Source: Thermococcus sp. 4557
GTDB taxonomy: Archaea; Methanobacteriota_B; Thermococci; Thermococcales; Thermococcaceae
DNA length: 64,000 nt
Reading direction: 5' to 3'
Assembly (NCBI RefSeq): GCF_000221185.1
Contig: NC_015865.1
Location: 1,240,001-1,304,000 of the forward strand
This document shows positions 36,011 through 45,095 of the stretch, piece after piece. How positions within the stretch are numbered: position 1 is the first letter of the stretch; every line of letters starts with the position of its first letter. The position numbers and the translations under genes were made by a program. Under the pieces are notes generated by a model that saw only the letters and a program-made list of their open reading frames with translations, was not told the DNA's origin and did no database searches.

Positions 36011-37318
36011 TCACAGTATCCCAACGATGACCTCCACAACCTTCTCCTTTTCCACCGTTCTCTGCTCTCCGCTCTCCATGTCCCTTACCGTGACCTTTCC
36101 TTCCGCCAGGTCCTTCTTTCCAACGAGGACGACGTACGGAACACCGAGCTTTCCAGCGTAATCGAGTGCCTTCCTGAGCTTTCTTCCGGTTAGCTCGCAG
36201 TCGGTTTTGACGCCCGCGGCCCTCAGAGCGCTCGTTACCTCAACGGCGGCCCTCCTCAGCTCGGCGTCCTTCCCTATGGGCACGACGTAGACATCTGGCC
36301 TGAGCTTCGGCTCCGGGATGAGCCCCTTCCACTCGAGTATCGGAATGAGGCGCTCGATTCCGATGGCAAAGCCCGTCGCCGGAGTTGGTTTTCCGCCGAA
36401 GACGGAGATGAGGTTGTCGTAGCGGCCGCCGCCGCCTATCGAGCCTATGCCGAGGTCGTTGGGGGCGATTGCTTCAAAGACTATGCTCGTGTAGTAGTCG
36501 AAGCCCCTCGCTATTCCGAGGTCTATCCTTATCCACTTCGAGACGCCGTAGGCATCAAGCAAATCGACCAGCCCGTAGAGGCGGCCAATCTCGGCCCTCG
36601 CCGCCTCGCCCGCGAAAAGCTCCTCTGCCTTCGGAAGAACCTCCTCGGGGAGGCCCTTTATCTCCACCAGCGCCAGAACTTTCTCGACGCCCTCATCGTC
36701 CAGCCCAAAGTCTTTCAAAGCTTTAACGAAGTCCTCGCGGCTCATCTTGTCCTTCTTGTCTATGAGCCTCATCAGGCCTATGTCGTCCTCGACGCCGAGC
36801 ATCTTTGCGAACTCATCGAGGAGAACGCGGTCGCCTATGTTCACGGTGAAGTCCTCCAAACCGGTGGCGAGGTAGCTCTCAACGAAGAGCGCTATAACCT
36901 CCGCGTCCGCCTCAACTTTATCGCTTCCGAGGAGCTCCACCCCTGCCTGCCAGAACTCGCGGTAACGGCCGCTCTGGGGTTCCTCATAGCGGAACATGTT
37001 GGCCATGTAGTACCATTTAACGGGCTTCGGGGCGTTCTGGAAGCCGTTGACGTAGAGCCTCGCGACGCTGGACGTCATGTCGGGTCTGAGCGAGAGGTTC
37101 CGTCCGCCCTTGTCGTCGAAGGCGTAGAGCTGCTCGACAACCTCCTCACCGCTCCTCAGCTTGAAGAGCTCGGTGTACTCAAAGGTGGGCGTGAGAACCT
37201 CATGAAAGTTATACCGCTCGAAGACCTCACGGATTCTCTCGAAAACCCATCTCCTCTTCGCCATCTCCTCCGGGAGCAGGTCTCGCGTTCCCTTAACCTT
37301 TTCAAGCCTTACCTTCAT
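36011..37318 (-). CDS. hisS: Histidyl-tRNA synthetase
   Basis: 435 residues, class II. It begins MKVRLEKVKGTRDLLPEEM (histidyl entry motif with GTRD). Motif 2 has LRPDMTSSVARL, and the His-binding signature GIARGFDYYTSIVFE is followed by the motif 3 glycine run GGGGRYDNL. The C-terminal anticodon-binding domain contains VYVVPIGKDAEL. ATG 37318 has GGAGGGTTGA upstream and a TATA-like ACCTTTTAACC at 37351-37361. The AT-rich island ends exactly at its stop codon. Confidence 0.97.
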   Translation of the reverse strand: MKVRLEKVKGTRDLLPEEMAKRRWVFERIREVFERYNFHEVLTPTFEYTELFKLRSGEEVVEQLYAFDDKGGRNLSLRPDMTSSVARLYVNGFQNAPKPVKWYYMANMFRYEEPQSGRYREFWQAGVELLGSDKVEADAEVIALFVESYLATGLEDFTVNIGDRVLLDEFAKMLGVEDDIGLMRLIDKKDKMSREDFVKALKDFGLDDEGVEKVLALVEIKGLPEEVLPKAEELFAGEAARAEIGRLYGLVDLLDAYGVSKWIRIDLGIARGFDYYTSIVFEAIAPNDLGIGSIGGGGRYDNLISVFGGKPTPATGFAIGIERLIPILEWKGLIPEPKLRPDVYVVPIGKDAELRRAAVEVTSALRAAGVKTDCELTGRKLRKALDYAGKLGVPYVVLVGKKDLAEGKVTVRDMESGEQRTVEKEKVVEVIVGIL

Positions 37319-37414
37319 TCTCAACCCTCCTTTCCTGAAAAAGCTCAAGAGGTTAAAAGGTTAGCCCAGGAGTTCTGGCCCTGCCCGTTCACAGGACAGC
37401 GGGCCGAAGGGCCG

Positions 37415-38038
37415 TCATGCAGCGGAAGTCATCAGGAGGTATATCCCCACGACTCCCTGAACCATCATCTGGGCACCAATAGCCATCGTGAACATACCGA
37501 TTATCCTTATGAAGACGCCCAGGGTCGTTTTGCTGACGTTCTTGATCAGGTACAGCGTCACGAACATGACGAGGGCAGTCATCAGGATGGCAAGGAACAC
37601 CGCCGCGGTGGCGTGGTAGAGGCCCTTCTCGGCGGTCAGGGTTATCGCGGTGGTTATCGCGGCGGGGCCGGCTATCAGGGGAGTTGCAACCGGAACCGCG
37701 GCCAGAGCCAGTATGTTCTTCTCCCTCTTGAGGGTCAGCATTCCACCGCTCTCGAGGGCCTCGAGACCTATCTTGAAGAGGACGAAACCCCCGGCGACGC
37801 GGAGGGCGTTTATGTCGATATGGAATATCTCCTGGAGAATTATCTGGCCGGAAACCGCGAACAGGAAGAGTAGGAGAAAGCCTATCAGGTTCGCCCTCAC
37901 TATGAGGGTCTTTATGTCCTCTATGTGGAAGTCCTCCCTCAGGAGGCTGACCAGGAGTATCTTGTCGCTCGGGTCTATCATGATGAGCATGAACAGTGCC
38001 GAACTGAGTATCGAAAGCCACTCGCTCATGTTCGCCAC
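37415..38038 (-). CDS. snatA: MarC-family membrane transporter (SnatA-like)
   Basis: 207 residues with six membrane helices. The family features are an acidic motif after helix 1 ([14 protein letters not shown]) and the repeated glycine/proline-rich halves with [19 protein letters not shown] member from Thermococcus sp. KS-1, SnatA, was reported to transport small neutral amino acids such as Gly and Ala with Na+ or H+. The same substrate is likely but not shown by sequence alone. Confidence 0.85.
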   Translation of the reverse strand: MANMSEWLSILSSALFMLIMIDPSDKILLVSLLREDFHIEDIKTLIVRANLIGFLLLFLFAVSGQIILQEIFHIDINALRVAGGFVLFKIGLEALESGGMLTLKREKNILALAAVPVATPLIAGPAAITTAITLTAEKGLYHATAAVFLAILMTALVMFVTLYLIKNVSKTTLGVFIRIIGMFTMAIGAQMMVQGVVGIYLLMTSAA

Positions 38039-38084
38039 TGCGGTGAGGGTTTTATAAAGCTATGCCATAAAGTGTGCACTCGGG

Positions 38085-39209
38085 TTACCTGGTGTAGAGG
38101 GACTTGAGGAGGGGCGGCGTTATCACCGTCGTGACGAATACCATGAGGATCGCCACCGTCAGGGCGTCGGGGCCGATTATTCCGCTCCCGATTGCAACGG
38201 CCAGCATCGCCAGCTCCACACCCAGCCTGGGTATCATGCCGACGCCTATCCTGAGGGAGGAGTTCCAGTCGAACCCGGAGACCCTTGCACCGAGGCCACA
38301 GCCGAGTACCTTACTGAGCACGGCCGCGAGGGTGTAGAGGACCGCGAAGGCCCCCGCGTGGAGGATGTAGCCCAGTTCTATCCTCATGCCGACCTCGACG
38401 AAGAACAGCGGGATGAAGAGGGAGTACCCCAGGACGTTCATGTGATCCATTATCGACTTTTTCCTGGAGCTCTGGCCGAGGGCGAGGCCCGTGAGGTAGG
38501 CGCCGAGTATCGAAGCGAGGTTCAGGTGCTCCGCAAGGAAGGCGAAGGCTATCAGAAATATCAGGGCGAACGCGGTCTCCGCCTCGGGCAGGTCTATGCG
38601 CGAGATGAAGCGGAACGCCCTGTCGGCGAGGCCGGGTCCGAAGTAGAGAAAGAAGAAAAGGAGGAGCGAGACCGAGACCACGACCTCGGCTAGGCTCGCG
38701 TAGTTGACCGCGCCGCCCTTGATCATGGATATCGCAATGGTGAGGATGAGGATGCCGAGGACGTCGTCGACGACCGCGGCGGCGAGGATCGTCGTCCCCT
38801 CGCGGGTGTTGAGCCTCCTGAGTTCCATGAGAACCTTGACGGTTATGCTGACGCTCGTCGGGGTCATCATGGCGCCGTAGAGAACCGCCTCGTGGATGGG
38901 GACGAAAAAGTAAGCAACCGAGAACCCGAAGACGAACGCCACAAGGACTCCCAGGCCCGCGACCACCACGCTCTGCTTTCCAACGCGCTTGAACTCCTCC
39001 AGCTCGCTCTCAAGACCGGCCATGAAGAGAAGCAGGAGGACGCCCAGGTTGGCGAACTGGCCGATTACCGGGTTGGTGTCAAAGAATATCCCTATGAGGA
39101 GACCCCCGAATATCTGCCCCAGCACCACCGGCTGACCGAGGCGCTCGAAGAGGTAGCCCACGAGTTTGGCCATTGCCAGCATGAGGGCCATCAGGAGGAG
39201 TATCTCCAT
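38085..39209 (-). CDS. CPA2-family cation:proton antiporter
   Basis: 374 residues with about twelve helices. It contains LAAAVVDDVLGILILTIA: the tandem Asp (DD) is the ion-binding pair of the electrogenic NapA/KefB-type branch. The N-terminal helices include GQIFGGLLIGIFF. There is no TrkA-N domain attached. It is 1 nt downstream of a second antiporter of the same family, so the two are probably cotranscribed. Na+ or K+ exchange cannot be told apart here. Confidence 0.88.
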   Translation of the reverse strand: MEILLLMALMLAMAKLVGYLFERLGQPVVLGQIFGGLLIGIFFDTNPVIGQFANLGVLLLLFMAGLESELEEFKRVGKQSVVVAGLGVLVAFVFGFSVAYFFVPIHEAVLYGAMMTPTSVSITVKVLMELRRLNTREGTTILAAAVVDDVLGILILTIAISMIKGGAVNYASLAEVVVSVSLLLFFFLYFGPGLADRAFRFISRIDLPEAETAFALIFLIAFAFLAEHLNLASILGAYLTGLALGQSSRKKSIMDHMNVLGYSLFIPLFFVEVGMRIELGYILHAGAFAVLYTLAAVLSKVLGCGLGARVSGFDWNSSLRIGVGMIPRLGVELAMLAVAIGSGIIGPDALTVAILMVFVTTVITPPLLKSLYTR

Positions 39210-39210
39210 A

Positions 39211-40353
39211 TCACTCCCTCGAGAACGCCCACTTGAGGAGGAAAGGCGTTACAAGCGTTGTTATTATCACCATGCTGACCGGTATCGAAAACGTCCCCCT
39301 GTCGAACACCCCTTCTTTCAGTCCGATGTTGGCCATGATGAGCGCGACCTCCATCCTCGGAACCATTCCCATTCCAATCTGCAGGGCCTCCCTGCCCTTG
39401 AACCTGGTCAGCAGTCCACCGATACCGCAGCCGAGTATCTTTCCGGCTATCGCCAGAACCGCGTAAAGTCCTGCAAAAGCTCCGATGTGGGCCAGAACGT
39501 GGATGTCGGTCTCGACACCTATGCTGACGAGGAAAACGGGTATGAAGAGGGAGTAACCGATGGTCAGGGTCTTGCTCGTCACCTCCCTTGCCTCGGCACT
39601 GCCTGCCACGATGAGACCGGCTAAGTAAGCGCCGGTTATGCCCGCCAGCTGGAACCGCTCGGCTATGGAGGCGAAGATGAGCATTATGGCTATGGCGAAG
39701 GCCGTTATGGTCTCGGGCAGGTTTATCCTCTCTGATGCCCTGAGGGCCTCCTTTACTGCCGGACTGCCGAGGAGGAGGCCGAGGATAAAGAACAGGGTGA
39801 CCTCACCGAGGATTATGAGGACATCCACAGGATAGACGCTGCCCTTTGTGTTCATGGCGACAAGAACCGTCAGAATTATGATGCCGAGGACGTCGTCGAC
39901 GACCGCGGCGGCGAGGATCGTCGTTCCCACGCGGCTCCTCAGCTTCTTCATCTCCATGAGTATGCTCGTGGTGAGGCCGACGCTCGTGGCCGTGAGGATT
40001 CCACCGAGAAAGAGTGCCTGAATGTCCGAATAGCCCCACGCGAGGGCTCCGACGTAGCCCAGAACGAAGGGTATTATGACACCGAGAACCGCCACTATGA
40101 AAGCAGGGACACCCACGTTCTTGAACTCCTCAACGTCGGTCTCAAGGCCCGCCAGGAAAAGGAGCATGACGACCCCAAGCTCGGCAACGAGTCTCACTCC
40201 CTCATCGTAGGCCACCAGATTCAGCAGGGATGGTCCTATGAGGATTCCACCGAGGAGCTGCCCGAGGGCGGCTGGAAAGCCAAGCCGAACCGTGAGGTAG
40301 CCGAACAGCTTTGCAACCACGAGTATCAGCGCCAGCTCCAGGAATACGTCCAT
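39211..40353 (-). CDS. CPA2-family cation:proton antiporter
   Basis: 380 residues, with the same plan as its neighbour and the same LAAAVVDDVLGIIILTVL ion-binding helix. The two share many blocks (GTTILAAAVVDDVLG, GYSLFIP, ILGCGxG), so they come from duplication. ATG 40353 is chosen over 40362 for its GGGATGAT ribosome-like site. It is the upstream gene of the pair, 36 nt after the CBS-domain gene, which may be in the same transcript and regulate them. Confidence 0.87.
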   Translation of the reverse strand: MDVFLELALILVVAKLFGYLTVRLGFPAALGQLLGGILIGPSLLNLVAYDEGVRLVAELGVVMLLFLAGLETDVEEFKNVGVPAFIVAVLGVIIPFVLGYVGALAWGYSDIQALFLGGILTATSVGLTTSILMEMKKLRSRVGTTILAAAVVDDVLGIIILTVLVAMNTKGSVYPVDVLIILGEVTLFFILGLLLGSPAVKEALRASERINLPETITAFAIAIMLIFASIAERFQLAGITGAYLAGLIVAGSAEAREVTSKTLTIGYSLFIPVFLVSIGVETDIHVLAHIGAFAGLYAVLAIAGKILGCGIGGLLTRFKGREALQIGMGMVPRMEVALIMANIGLKEGVFDRGTFSIPVSMVIITTLVTPFLLKWAFSRE

Positions 40354-40389
40354 GATTATCATCCCTTAGACGCTTTAGATTCGAGCGGT

Positions 40390-40947
40390 TTACTCAGACA
40401 CTATGCGTATCAGACGGATTATGTCCTTGACCTCCAGGACGCCGTGGACGCGGTTCTCATCATCAACGACGGGGAGATGGTGCTTTCCGGTCTCTATCAT
40501 GACCTTTATCGCCCTGCCGAGGTTGTCATCGACGTGGATCGTTACGGGCCTCCTGACCATTATGTCAGAGACGTTGGAGGCACGGTTTACAGAGTACTTC
40601 TTCAGGAGACCAACGCCAACTATGGAGTACCTCCTGGGAGGTTCGAAAAAGTGGAGGAGGTCCTTCATCGTGATGAAGCCCATGAGGCGCCCTTCCTCGT
40701 CTGTAACGACCGCGGAGCTTTCTTCGCCCCGGAGCTCCTGGACAAGCCTGGAAAGGGAATCACTCGGATGGAGAACGAGGAAATCCCGGTCCATGGCGAT
40801 CCTCACCGGGACCTTGGAGATGTAGCGGATGTTATAGCTCAGTTCCTCCTTCCTCCTGAGCTGGAGCATTCTGCGCTTGCTGTGGATTATTCGTATCTTC
40901 TTCGCCTTGGCCTCATGGGATTTCTCTCCAGCATTCAAAGTGTCCAT
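40390..40947 (-). CDS. CBS-domain pair protein
   Basis: About 185 residues. A basic N-terminal stretch (KAKKIRIIHSKRRMLQLRRK) is followed by two CBS domains at about 60-115 and 125-185. They have the usual pattern of IAMDRDFLVLHPSDSLSRLV, then LMGFITMKDLL, then ITMKD/VLEVKD ends. CBS pairs bind adenine nucleotides. Placement before two antiporters suggests control of ion transport. TATA-like TCTTTAAAC lies at 40982-40990. GTG 40956 is an alternative start. Confidence 0.82.
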   Translation of the reverse strand: MDTLNAGEKSHEAKAKKIRIIHSKRRMLQLRRKEELSYNIRYISKVPVRIAMDRDFLVLHPSDSLSRLVQELRGEESSAVVTDEEGRLMGFITMKDLLHFFEPPRRYSIVGVGLLKKYSVNRASNVSDIMVRRPVTIHVDDNLGRAIKVMIETGKHHLPVVDDENRVHGVLEVKDIIRLIRIVSE

Positions 40948-41105
40948 ACGCCCCACGTTTAAACACTAATGTGCGAAAGTGTTTAAAGATTTCGGAGAGT
41001 TTTTTGAGTGCTAAATGTTAAAAGCACTGCACATCCCAGACAGGTTAACCAAAAACTTGCCAAAAACTTTTTAAGTGGCCACTCAGAGACATAGGCAAGG
41101 GAAAT

Positions 41106-42572
41106 ATGGTTTCTGAAGCAGAAAACGGAAAGACCTACGATGTCGTGATTATAGGTGCCGGCCCCGCTGGCCTTTTCGCGGCCTACGAGCTGGCGGAAAA
41201 GGGCGATTTTAGGGTCCTTGTGATAGAGGAAGGCGGCAACGTCGAGCAGAGGATCTGCCCGATGTACGATCTCGGCTACTGCATTGGCTGTCAGCCCTGC
41301 CACATAATGAGCGGGGTGGGCGGTGCCGGCGGTCTAAGCGACGGCACGATAAACCTCCGCCCGGACATAGGCGGCGATCTGAGCGAGCTGACCGACGATG
41401 AGAACTACGCCTGGCAGCTCGTCTGGGAGGTTGACAGGATTCTCCTGCGCCACAGGTCGCCCAGAAACCTGTTCAGGGGAAACCCGGAGGAGATCCGCTA
41501 CTGGGAGCAGAAGGCGGCGCAGGCGGGTGTGAAGTTCATCCCCATAATCCAGCGCCACATAGGCTCTGACAGGACGCCCGAGGTCATAGCCGACATAAAG
41601 AGGCACCTCGAGGGCAGAGGCGTCGAGTTTCTCCTCTGGACCAAGGCCCTTGAGTTCGGGAAAGGCTGGGTGAAGGTGAAGCGGGGGAAGAACATCTTCA
41701 CGATCAGCGCCCGCTACATAATCGTCGCCCCTGGGAGGGGCGGAGCGGACTGGTTCCACGACGTGGCCCAGAGGATAGGGCTTGAGGCGAGGCACGGGCC
41801 GATCGACGTTGGAGTCAGGGTTGAGGTTCCCGCGATAGTGATGGAGCCGATAACGAGCATAAACCACGACCCCAAGTTCCACATCTACACCGACACCTAC
41901 GACGACTTCGTTAGAACATTCTGCACCAATCCAAACGGCTTCGTCGTCGAGGAGAAGTACGACTCCTACGTCGGCGTCAACGGGCACTCGATGCACGAGA
42001 AGAAGAGCAACAACACCAACTTCGCATTCCTGACGAGGATAGAGCTGACCGAGCCGGTTGAGGACACGACGGCCTACGGGAAGAGCATAGCACAGCTCGC
42101 GACGACGATCGGCGGCGGCAAACCGCTCCTCCAGCGCCTCGGCGACCTCAGGAGGGGTAGGAGGAGCACGTGGGCACGCATAAAGAGGAGCGACGTTGAG
42201 CCGACCCTGAGGCACGTCACGCCGGGGGACATAGCGATGGCCCTGCCGCACCGCGTCGTGACCAACATCATAGAGGGGCTTGAAAAGCTCGACCGCGTTC
42301 TTCCGGGCGTTGCGAGCGACCACACCCTGCTCTACGCGCCGGAGATAAAGTACTACGCAATGAAGGTCGAGGTGGACGAGAACCTTGAGACGAGCATAGA
42401 GGGCATCTTCGCCGCCGGCGACGGTGCAGGCTTGAGCAGGGACATAGTGAACGCGGCCGCCACCGGATTGCTCGCCGCGAGGGGGATACTCAAGAAGGAG
42501 GGCATTTTCACGGAGAAGGACTTCAGGAAACCCGGGAACTGGAGGCACTCGATAGAGACCCTCGACGGGTAG
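41106..42572 (+). CDS. FAD-dependent dehydrogenase (COG2509-like)
   Basis: 488 residues. The FAD-binding Rossmann motif YDVVIIGAGPAGLFAAYELAE starts at residue 10. Cysteines CPMYDLGYCIGCQPC (near 51-65) could be redox-active or bind a cluster. The C-terminal FAD contact is IEGIFAAGDGAGLSRDIVNAA. The family is uncharacterised, and substrate and partner are unknown. A TATA-like ACTTTTTAAGTGG (41065-41077) fits a short leader; AAGGG precedes ATG 41106. It is transcribed away from the CBS gene. Confidence 0.82.
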   Translation: MVSEAENGKTYDVVIIGAGPAGLFAAYELAEKGDFRVLVIEEGGNVEQRICPMYDLGYCIGCQPCHIMSGVGGAGGLSDGTINLRPDIGGDLSELTDDENYAWQLVWEVDRILLRHRSPRNLFRGNPEEIRYWEQKAAQAGVKFIPIIQRHIGSDRTPEVIADIKRHLEGRGVEFLLWTKALEFGKGWVKVKRGKNIFTISARYIIVAPGRGGADWFHDVAQRIGLEARHGPIDVGVRVEVPAIVMEPITSINHDPKFHIYTDTYDDFVRTFCTNPNGFVVEEKYDSYVGVNGHSMHEKKSNNTNFAFLTRIELTEPVEDTTAYGKSIAQLATTIGGGKPLLQRLGDLRRGRRSTWARIKRSDVEPTLRHVTPGDIAMALPHRVVTNIIEGLEKLDRVLPGVASDHTLLYAPEIKYYAMKVEVDENLETSIEGIFAAGDGAGLSRDIVNAAATGLLAARGILKKEGIFTEKDFRKPGNWRHSIETLDG

Positions 42573-42633
42573 TTCCAACATAATCCAGTAAAGTTTCTAA
42601 ACCTCAATTCATATTTATTTTCTGGGTGGTTGT

Positions 42634-43161
42634 GTGGAAGCGCTCGCAATGGTGATAGGCTCGGCGGTTGCGTACCTGGTTCTATCAGGGAGGAAGGAAA
42701 GGGAATGGGAGGAGGAGCTCGATCTCAGCAGGGGCCTCAACATCGTCAGGATGTTCAAGGACCCGGAATACAACATAACCCCCAAGAACCGGCAGAATAC
42801 CAAGGTTGCGGTCAAACACGCAGTAAAGATAAACAAACGCGCCCTTCTGGATGGCATGCCAAAGAGCGCGACACTGATTATCGTGGACAGCGCAGGGAGG
42901 GCCTACGCGGGCAAGTTCGGGGGAATCGAATATGAAAGGAGGGGCCTGATCCTCAAGAGGGACGTCCCGAAGATCAAGGTACGAACGGCAAAGCAGGGAC
43001 GGCCGGTCGTGAGGGAGTACGACGACATCCAGGAGGTGTACATCAAGCTCATGAAGAGCACCGAGCACGTGGCAAACGAGTGGAGAAAGGATAAGTTCTA
43101 CTACGCCGCCATCGTGGCGAAAAAGAAGGGCACGTATCCGTTTAAGATAAAGAGAGGTTAA
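42634..43161 (+). CDS. Conserved-looking protein with N-terminal membrane helix, unknown
   Basis: 175 residues. A short N-terminal hydrophobic helix (LAMVIGSAVAYLVLSG) is followed by a basic soluble domain with SATLIIVDSAGRAYAGKFGG. The end is Lys-rich (AAIVAKKKGTYPFKIKRG). GTG 42634 with GGGTGGT upstream is the likely start; ATG 42649 is possible. It lies upstream of ttuA. I do not recognise a family. Confidence 0.65.
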   Translation: MEALAMVIGSAVAYLVLSGRKEREWEEELDLSRGLNIVRMFKDPEYNITPKNRQNTKVAVKHAVKINKRALLDGMPKSATLIIVDSAGRAYAGKFGGIEYERRGLILKRDVPKIKVRTAKQGRPVVREYDDIQEVYIKLMKSTEHVANEWRKDKFYYAAIVAKKKGTYPFKIKRG

Positions 43162-43208
43162 CGTTAAAAGCCCCCAATCTCTTCTAATTTTCGGTGGGAG
43201 AAATGCCC

Positions 43209-44117
43209 ATGAGGTGCAAGTTCTGCGAGAGGCCGGCGTTCATAAAACTCCACTACCCAAGGATGTACCTGTGCCCCGAACACTTCACCGAGTACTTTGA
43301 GAGAAAGGTCAAACGCACGATAGAGCGCTACAAGCTGATAAAACCCGGCGAGAGGATTCTGGTTGTTGTGAGCGGGGGAAAGGACTCTGCCGTTACCGCT
43401 TACGTCCTCAAGAAGCTCGGCTACGACATCGAGTGCCTCCACATCAACCTGGGAATCGGCGAGTACTCCGAGAAGAGCGAGGAGTACGCCAAAAGGCAGT
43501 GCGAGGCTTTGGGAGTTCCCCTCCACATCGTCCGCGTTAAGGAGCTGCTCGGAAAGGGCATCGGAGAGGTTAGAACCAGAAGACCGACCTGCTCCTACTG
43601 CGGGCTAACGAAGAGGTACATCTTCAACAAGTTCGCCTACGACAACGGCTTTGACGCGGTGGCGACCGGTCACAACCTTGACGACGAGGCCAGCTTCATC
43701 TTCGCCAACCTGATGAACTGGAACACGCAGTATTTAGCCAAACAGGGACCGATAACCCCGGCGCAGTTCAACGGGAAGCTCGTGAAGAAGATAAAGCCGC
43801 TCTACGAGGTGACAGAGAGGGAGGTAGTCGCCTACGCCCTCGCCAACGGCATAGAGTACCACATCGAGGAATGCCCCCACGCGGTCGGGGCCACTACGAT
43901 AGAGGTTAAGGGCATACTCAACGAGATGGAGGAGAGGCGGCCGGGAACGAAGATAAACTTCGTGAAGGGCTACCTCAGGAAGAAGGCCCTCTTCGAGAAG
44001 GAGCTCCAAGAGGCCGACCTCAGGGAGTGCAGGGTCTGCGGCATGCCCGCCAGCGGCGAGGTCTGTTCATTCTGCAGGTTCTGGCGCAGGGAGGAGCCAG
44101 TAAACTTCAAACTCTGA
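43209..44117 (+). CDS. ttuA: tRNA-5-methyluridine-54 2-sulfurtransferase (TtuA family)
   Basis: 302 residues, making 2-thio-ribothymidine in the T-loop, which stabilises tRNA in hyperthermophiles. The N-terminal zinc finger is MRCKFCERPA plus LCPEHF, the PP-loop ATP site is VVVSGGKDSA, and the Fe-S/catalytic cysteine region is RRPTCSYCGLTKR. A second zinc finger closes the protein (CRVCGMPASGEVCSFC). GTG 43194 and ATG 43203 are possible, but ATG 43209 has GGTGGGAG at a good distance and begins at the first zinc cysteines. Confidence 0.92.
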   Translation: MRCKFCERPAFIKLHYPRMYLCPEHFTEYFERKVKRTIERYKLIKPGERILVVVSGGKDSAVTAYVLKKLGYDIECLHINLGIGEYSEKSEEYAKRQCEALGVPLHIVRVKELLGKGIGEVRTRRPTCSYCGLTKRYIFNKFAYDNGFDAVATGHNLDDEASFIFANLMNWNTQYLAKQGPITPAQFNGKLVKKIKPLYEVTEREVVAYALANGIEYHIEECPHAVGATTIEVKGILNEMEERRPGTKINFVKGYLRKKALFEKELQEADLRECRVCGMPASGEVCSFCRFWRREEPVNFKL

Positions 44118-44233
44118 TCCCTCCTCATTCCAAAGGACTGCTTTCGAGAGAGAGGGAGTAAGACGAAAGACTATTTAAATCCACTGGAATATTTTTCTAC
44201 ATCATCAGCACCACAAGTAATGAGGTGATAAAA

Positions 44234-44890
44234 ATGAGCGTACCTGACGGCCTCATGATGAACATCTGGGAATCCCTGAGGATGGGCGAGATAGTCCTCA
44301 TGGAGAGGACGGACAGCGGGGATCAGTACTTCGGCTTCTACCAGGCGGTGAGCTGGGGCAGGAGCAAGGGATACAAGGTTGCGGTCATCGACATCCTGGA
44401 CTCGCTCCACATCCTGAAGGCCAAGGCGCGGCTCGCGGGCCTGGATGACGGAATCCTGGACAACATGAAGGTCATCAAGATAGGCGGCACGATAGAAACC
44501 GGGGAAGTCGTCGGGTGGATAAGGGACATCTCCGAGCCGGTGATTCTGGCAAAGAAGTTCATGGAAACCTACACCGAGCTCCTCGAATCAGAAGGGCCAA
44601 CCCTCACCGCGGTGGTGGGCCTTGAGAAGCTCTTCGTGGCATCGGAGTTCTCACCGAAGAACGTCCAGGTCATAATCAGCGCCATATCCAAATACGTTGG
44701 CGACGAGAGGCGGCTTGCCGTCCAGTTCCTAAAGGCCAACGTCATAGACGGCATGAGGCAACCGGTCGTCAGGCTCCTGGAGGACATCGCAACCACCGTA
44801 ATTCAGATATCGAGAAAGGACAAGGCGACTGAGTTCAGGGTGCTGAAGTCGGTGGACCCGAAACTTGAGGGAATGACGATAAAGATGTAA
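44234..44890 (+). CDS. DUF257-family protein
   Basis: 218 residues of a family largely restricted to Thermococcales. The order of strands and helices (GDQYFGFYQAVSWGRSKGYKVAVIDILDSLH) recalls RecA/KaiC-like proteins without a Walker A lysine motif. ATG binding is therefore doubtful and the role unknown. GAGGTGA precedes ATG 44234, and a TATA-like GACTATTTAAATCC lies at 44170-44183. Confidence 0.75.
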   Translation: MSVPDGLMMNIWESLRMGEIVLMERTDSGDQYFGFYQAVSWGRSKGYKVAVIDILDSLHILKAKARLAGLDDGILDNMKVIKIGGTIETGEVVGWIRDISEPVILAKKFMETYTELLESEGPTLTAVVGLEKLFVASEFSPKNVQVIISAISKYVGDERRLAVQFLKANVIDGMRQPVVRLLEDIATTVIQISRKDKATEFRVLKSVDPKLEGMTIKM

Positions 44891-45095
44891 TCAGACCCCA
44901 TGCTAGACGATTAAATGTTCATTGAGGTCCACTCTTTTCCAACTTGTTGTTAGTATCGATAACACAAAGCATTGTCGCTTGAAATATACAAACTTCCAAG
45001 TTACATATGTCCTCCCAGATAAGTATCATTTTACATAGGTCCAAAGAAAAAAGCTTAAGTATCAAGATTTGCACAATTAGAATCTGGGGAGCACC

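Noticed and set aside
35939-36193. 84-codon plus-strand frame at the island/hisS border
   Set aside because: Most of it is antisense to the hisS 3' end; only its first part, outside hisS, is island sequence and is treated as a possible junction trace.
37370-37414. Possible hairpin terminator after the MarC-type gene
   Set aside because: The repeated GGCCC blocks are mostly direct rather than inverted repeats, and no T-run follows in the direction of transcription.
41334-42581. 415-codon minus-strand frame
   Set aside because: Antisense to the FAD-dependent dehydrogenase, which has intact FAD motifs on the plus strand.
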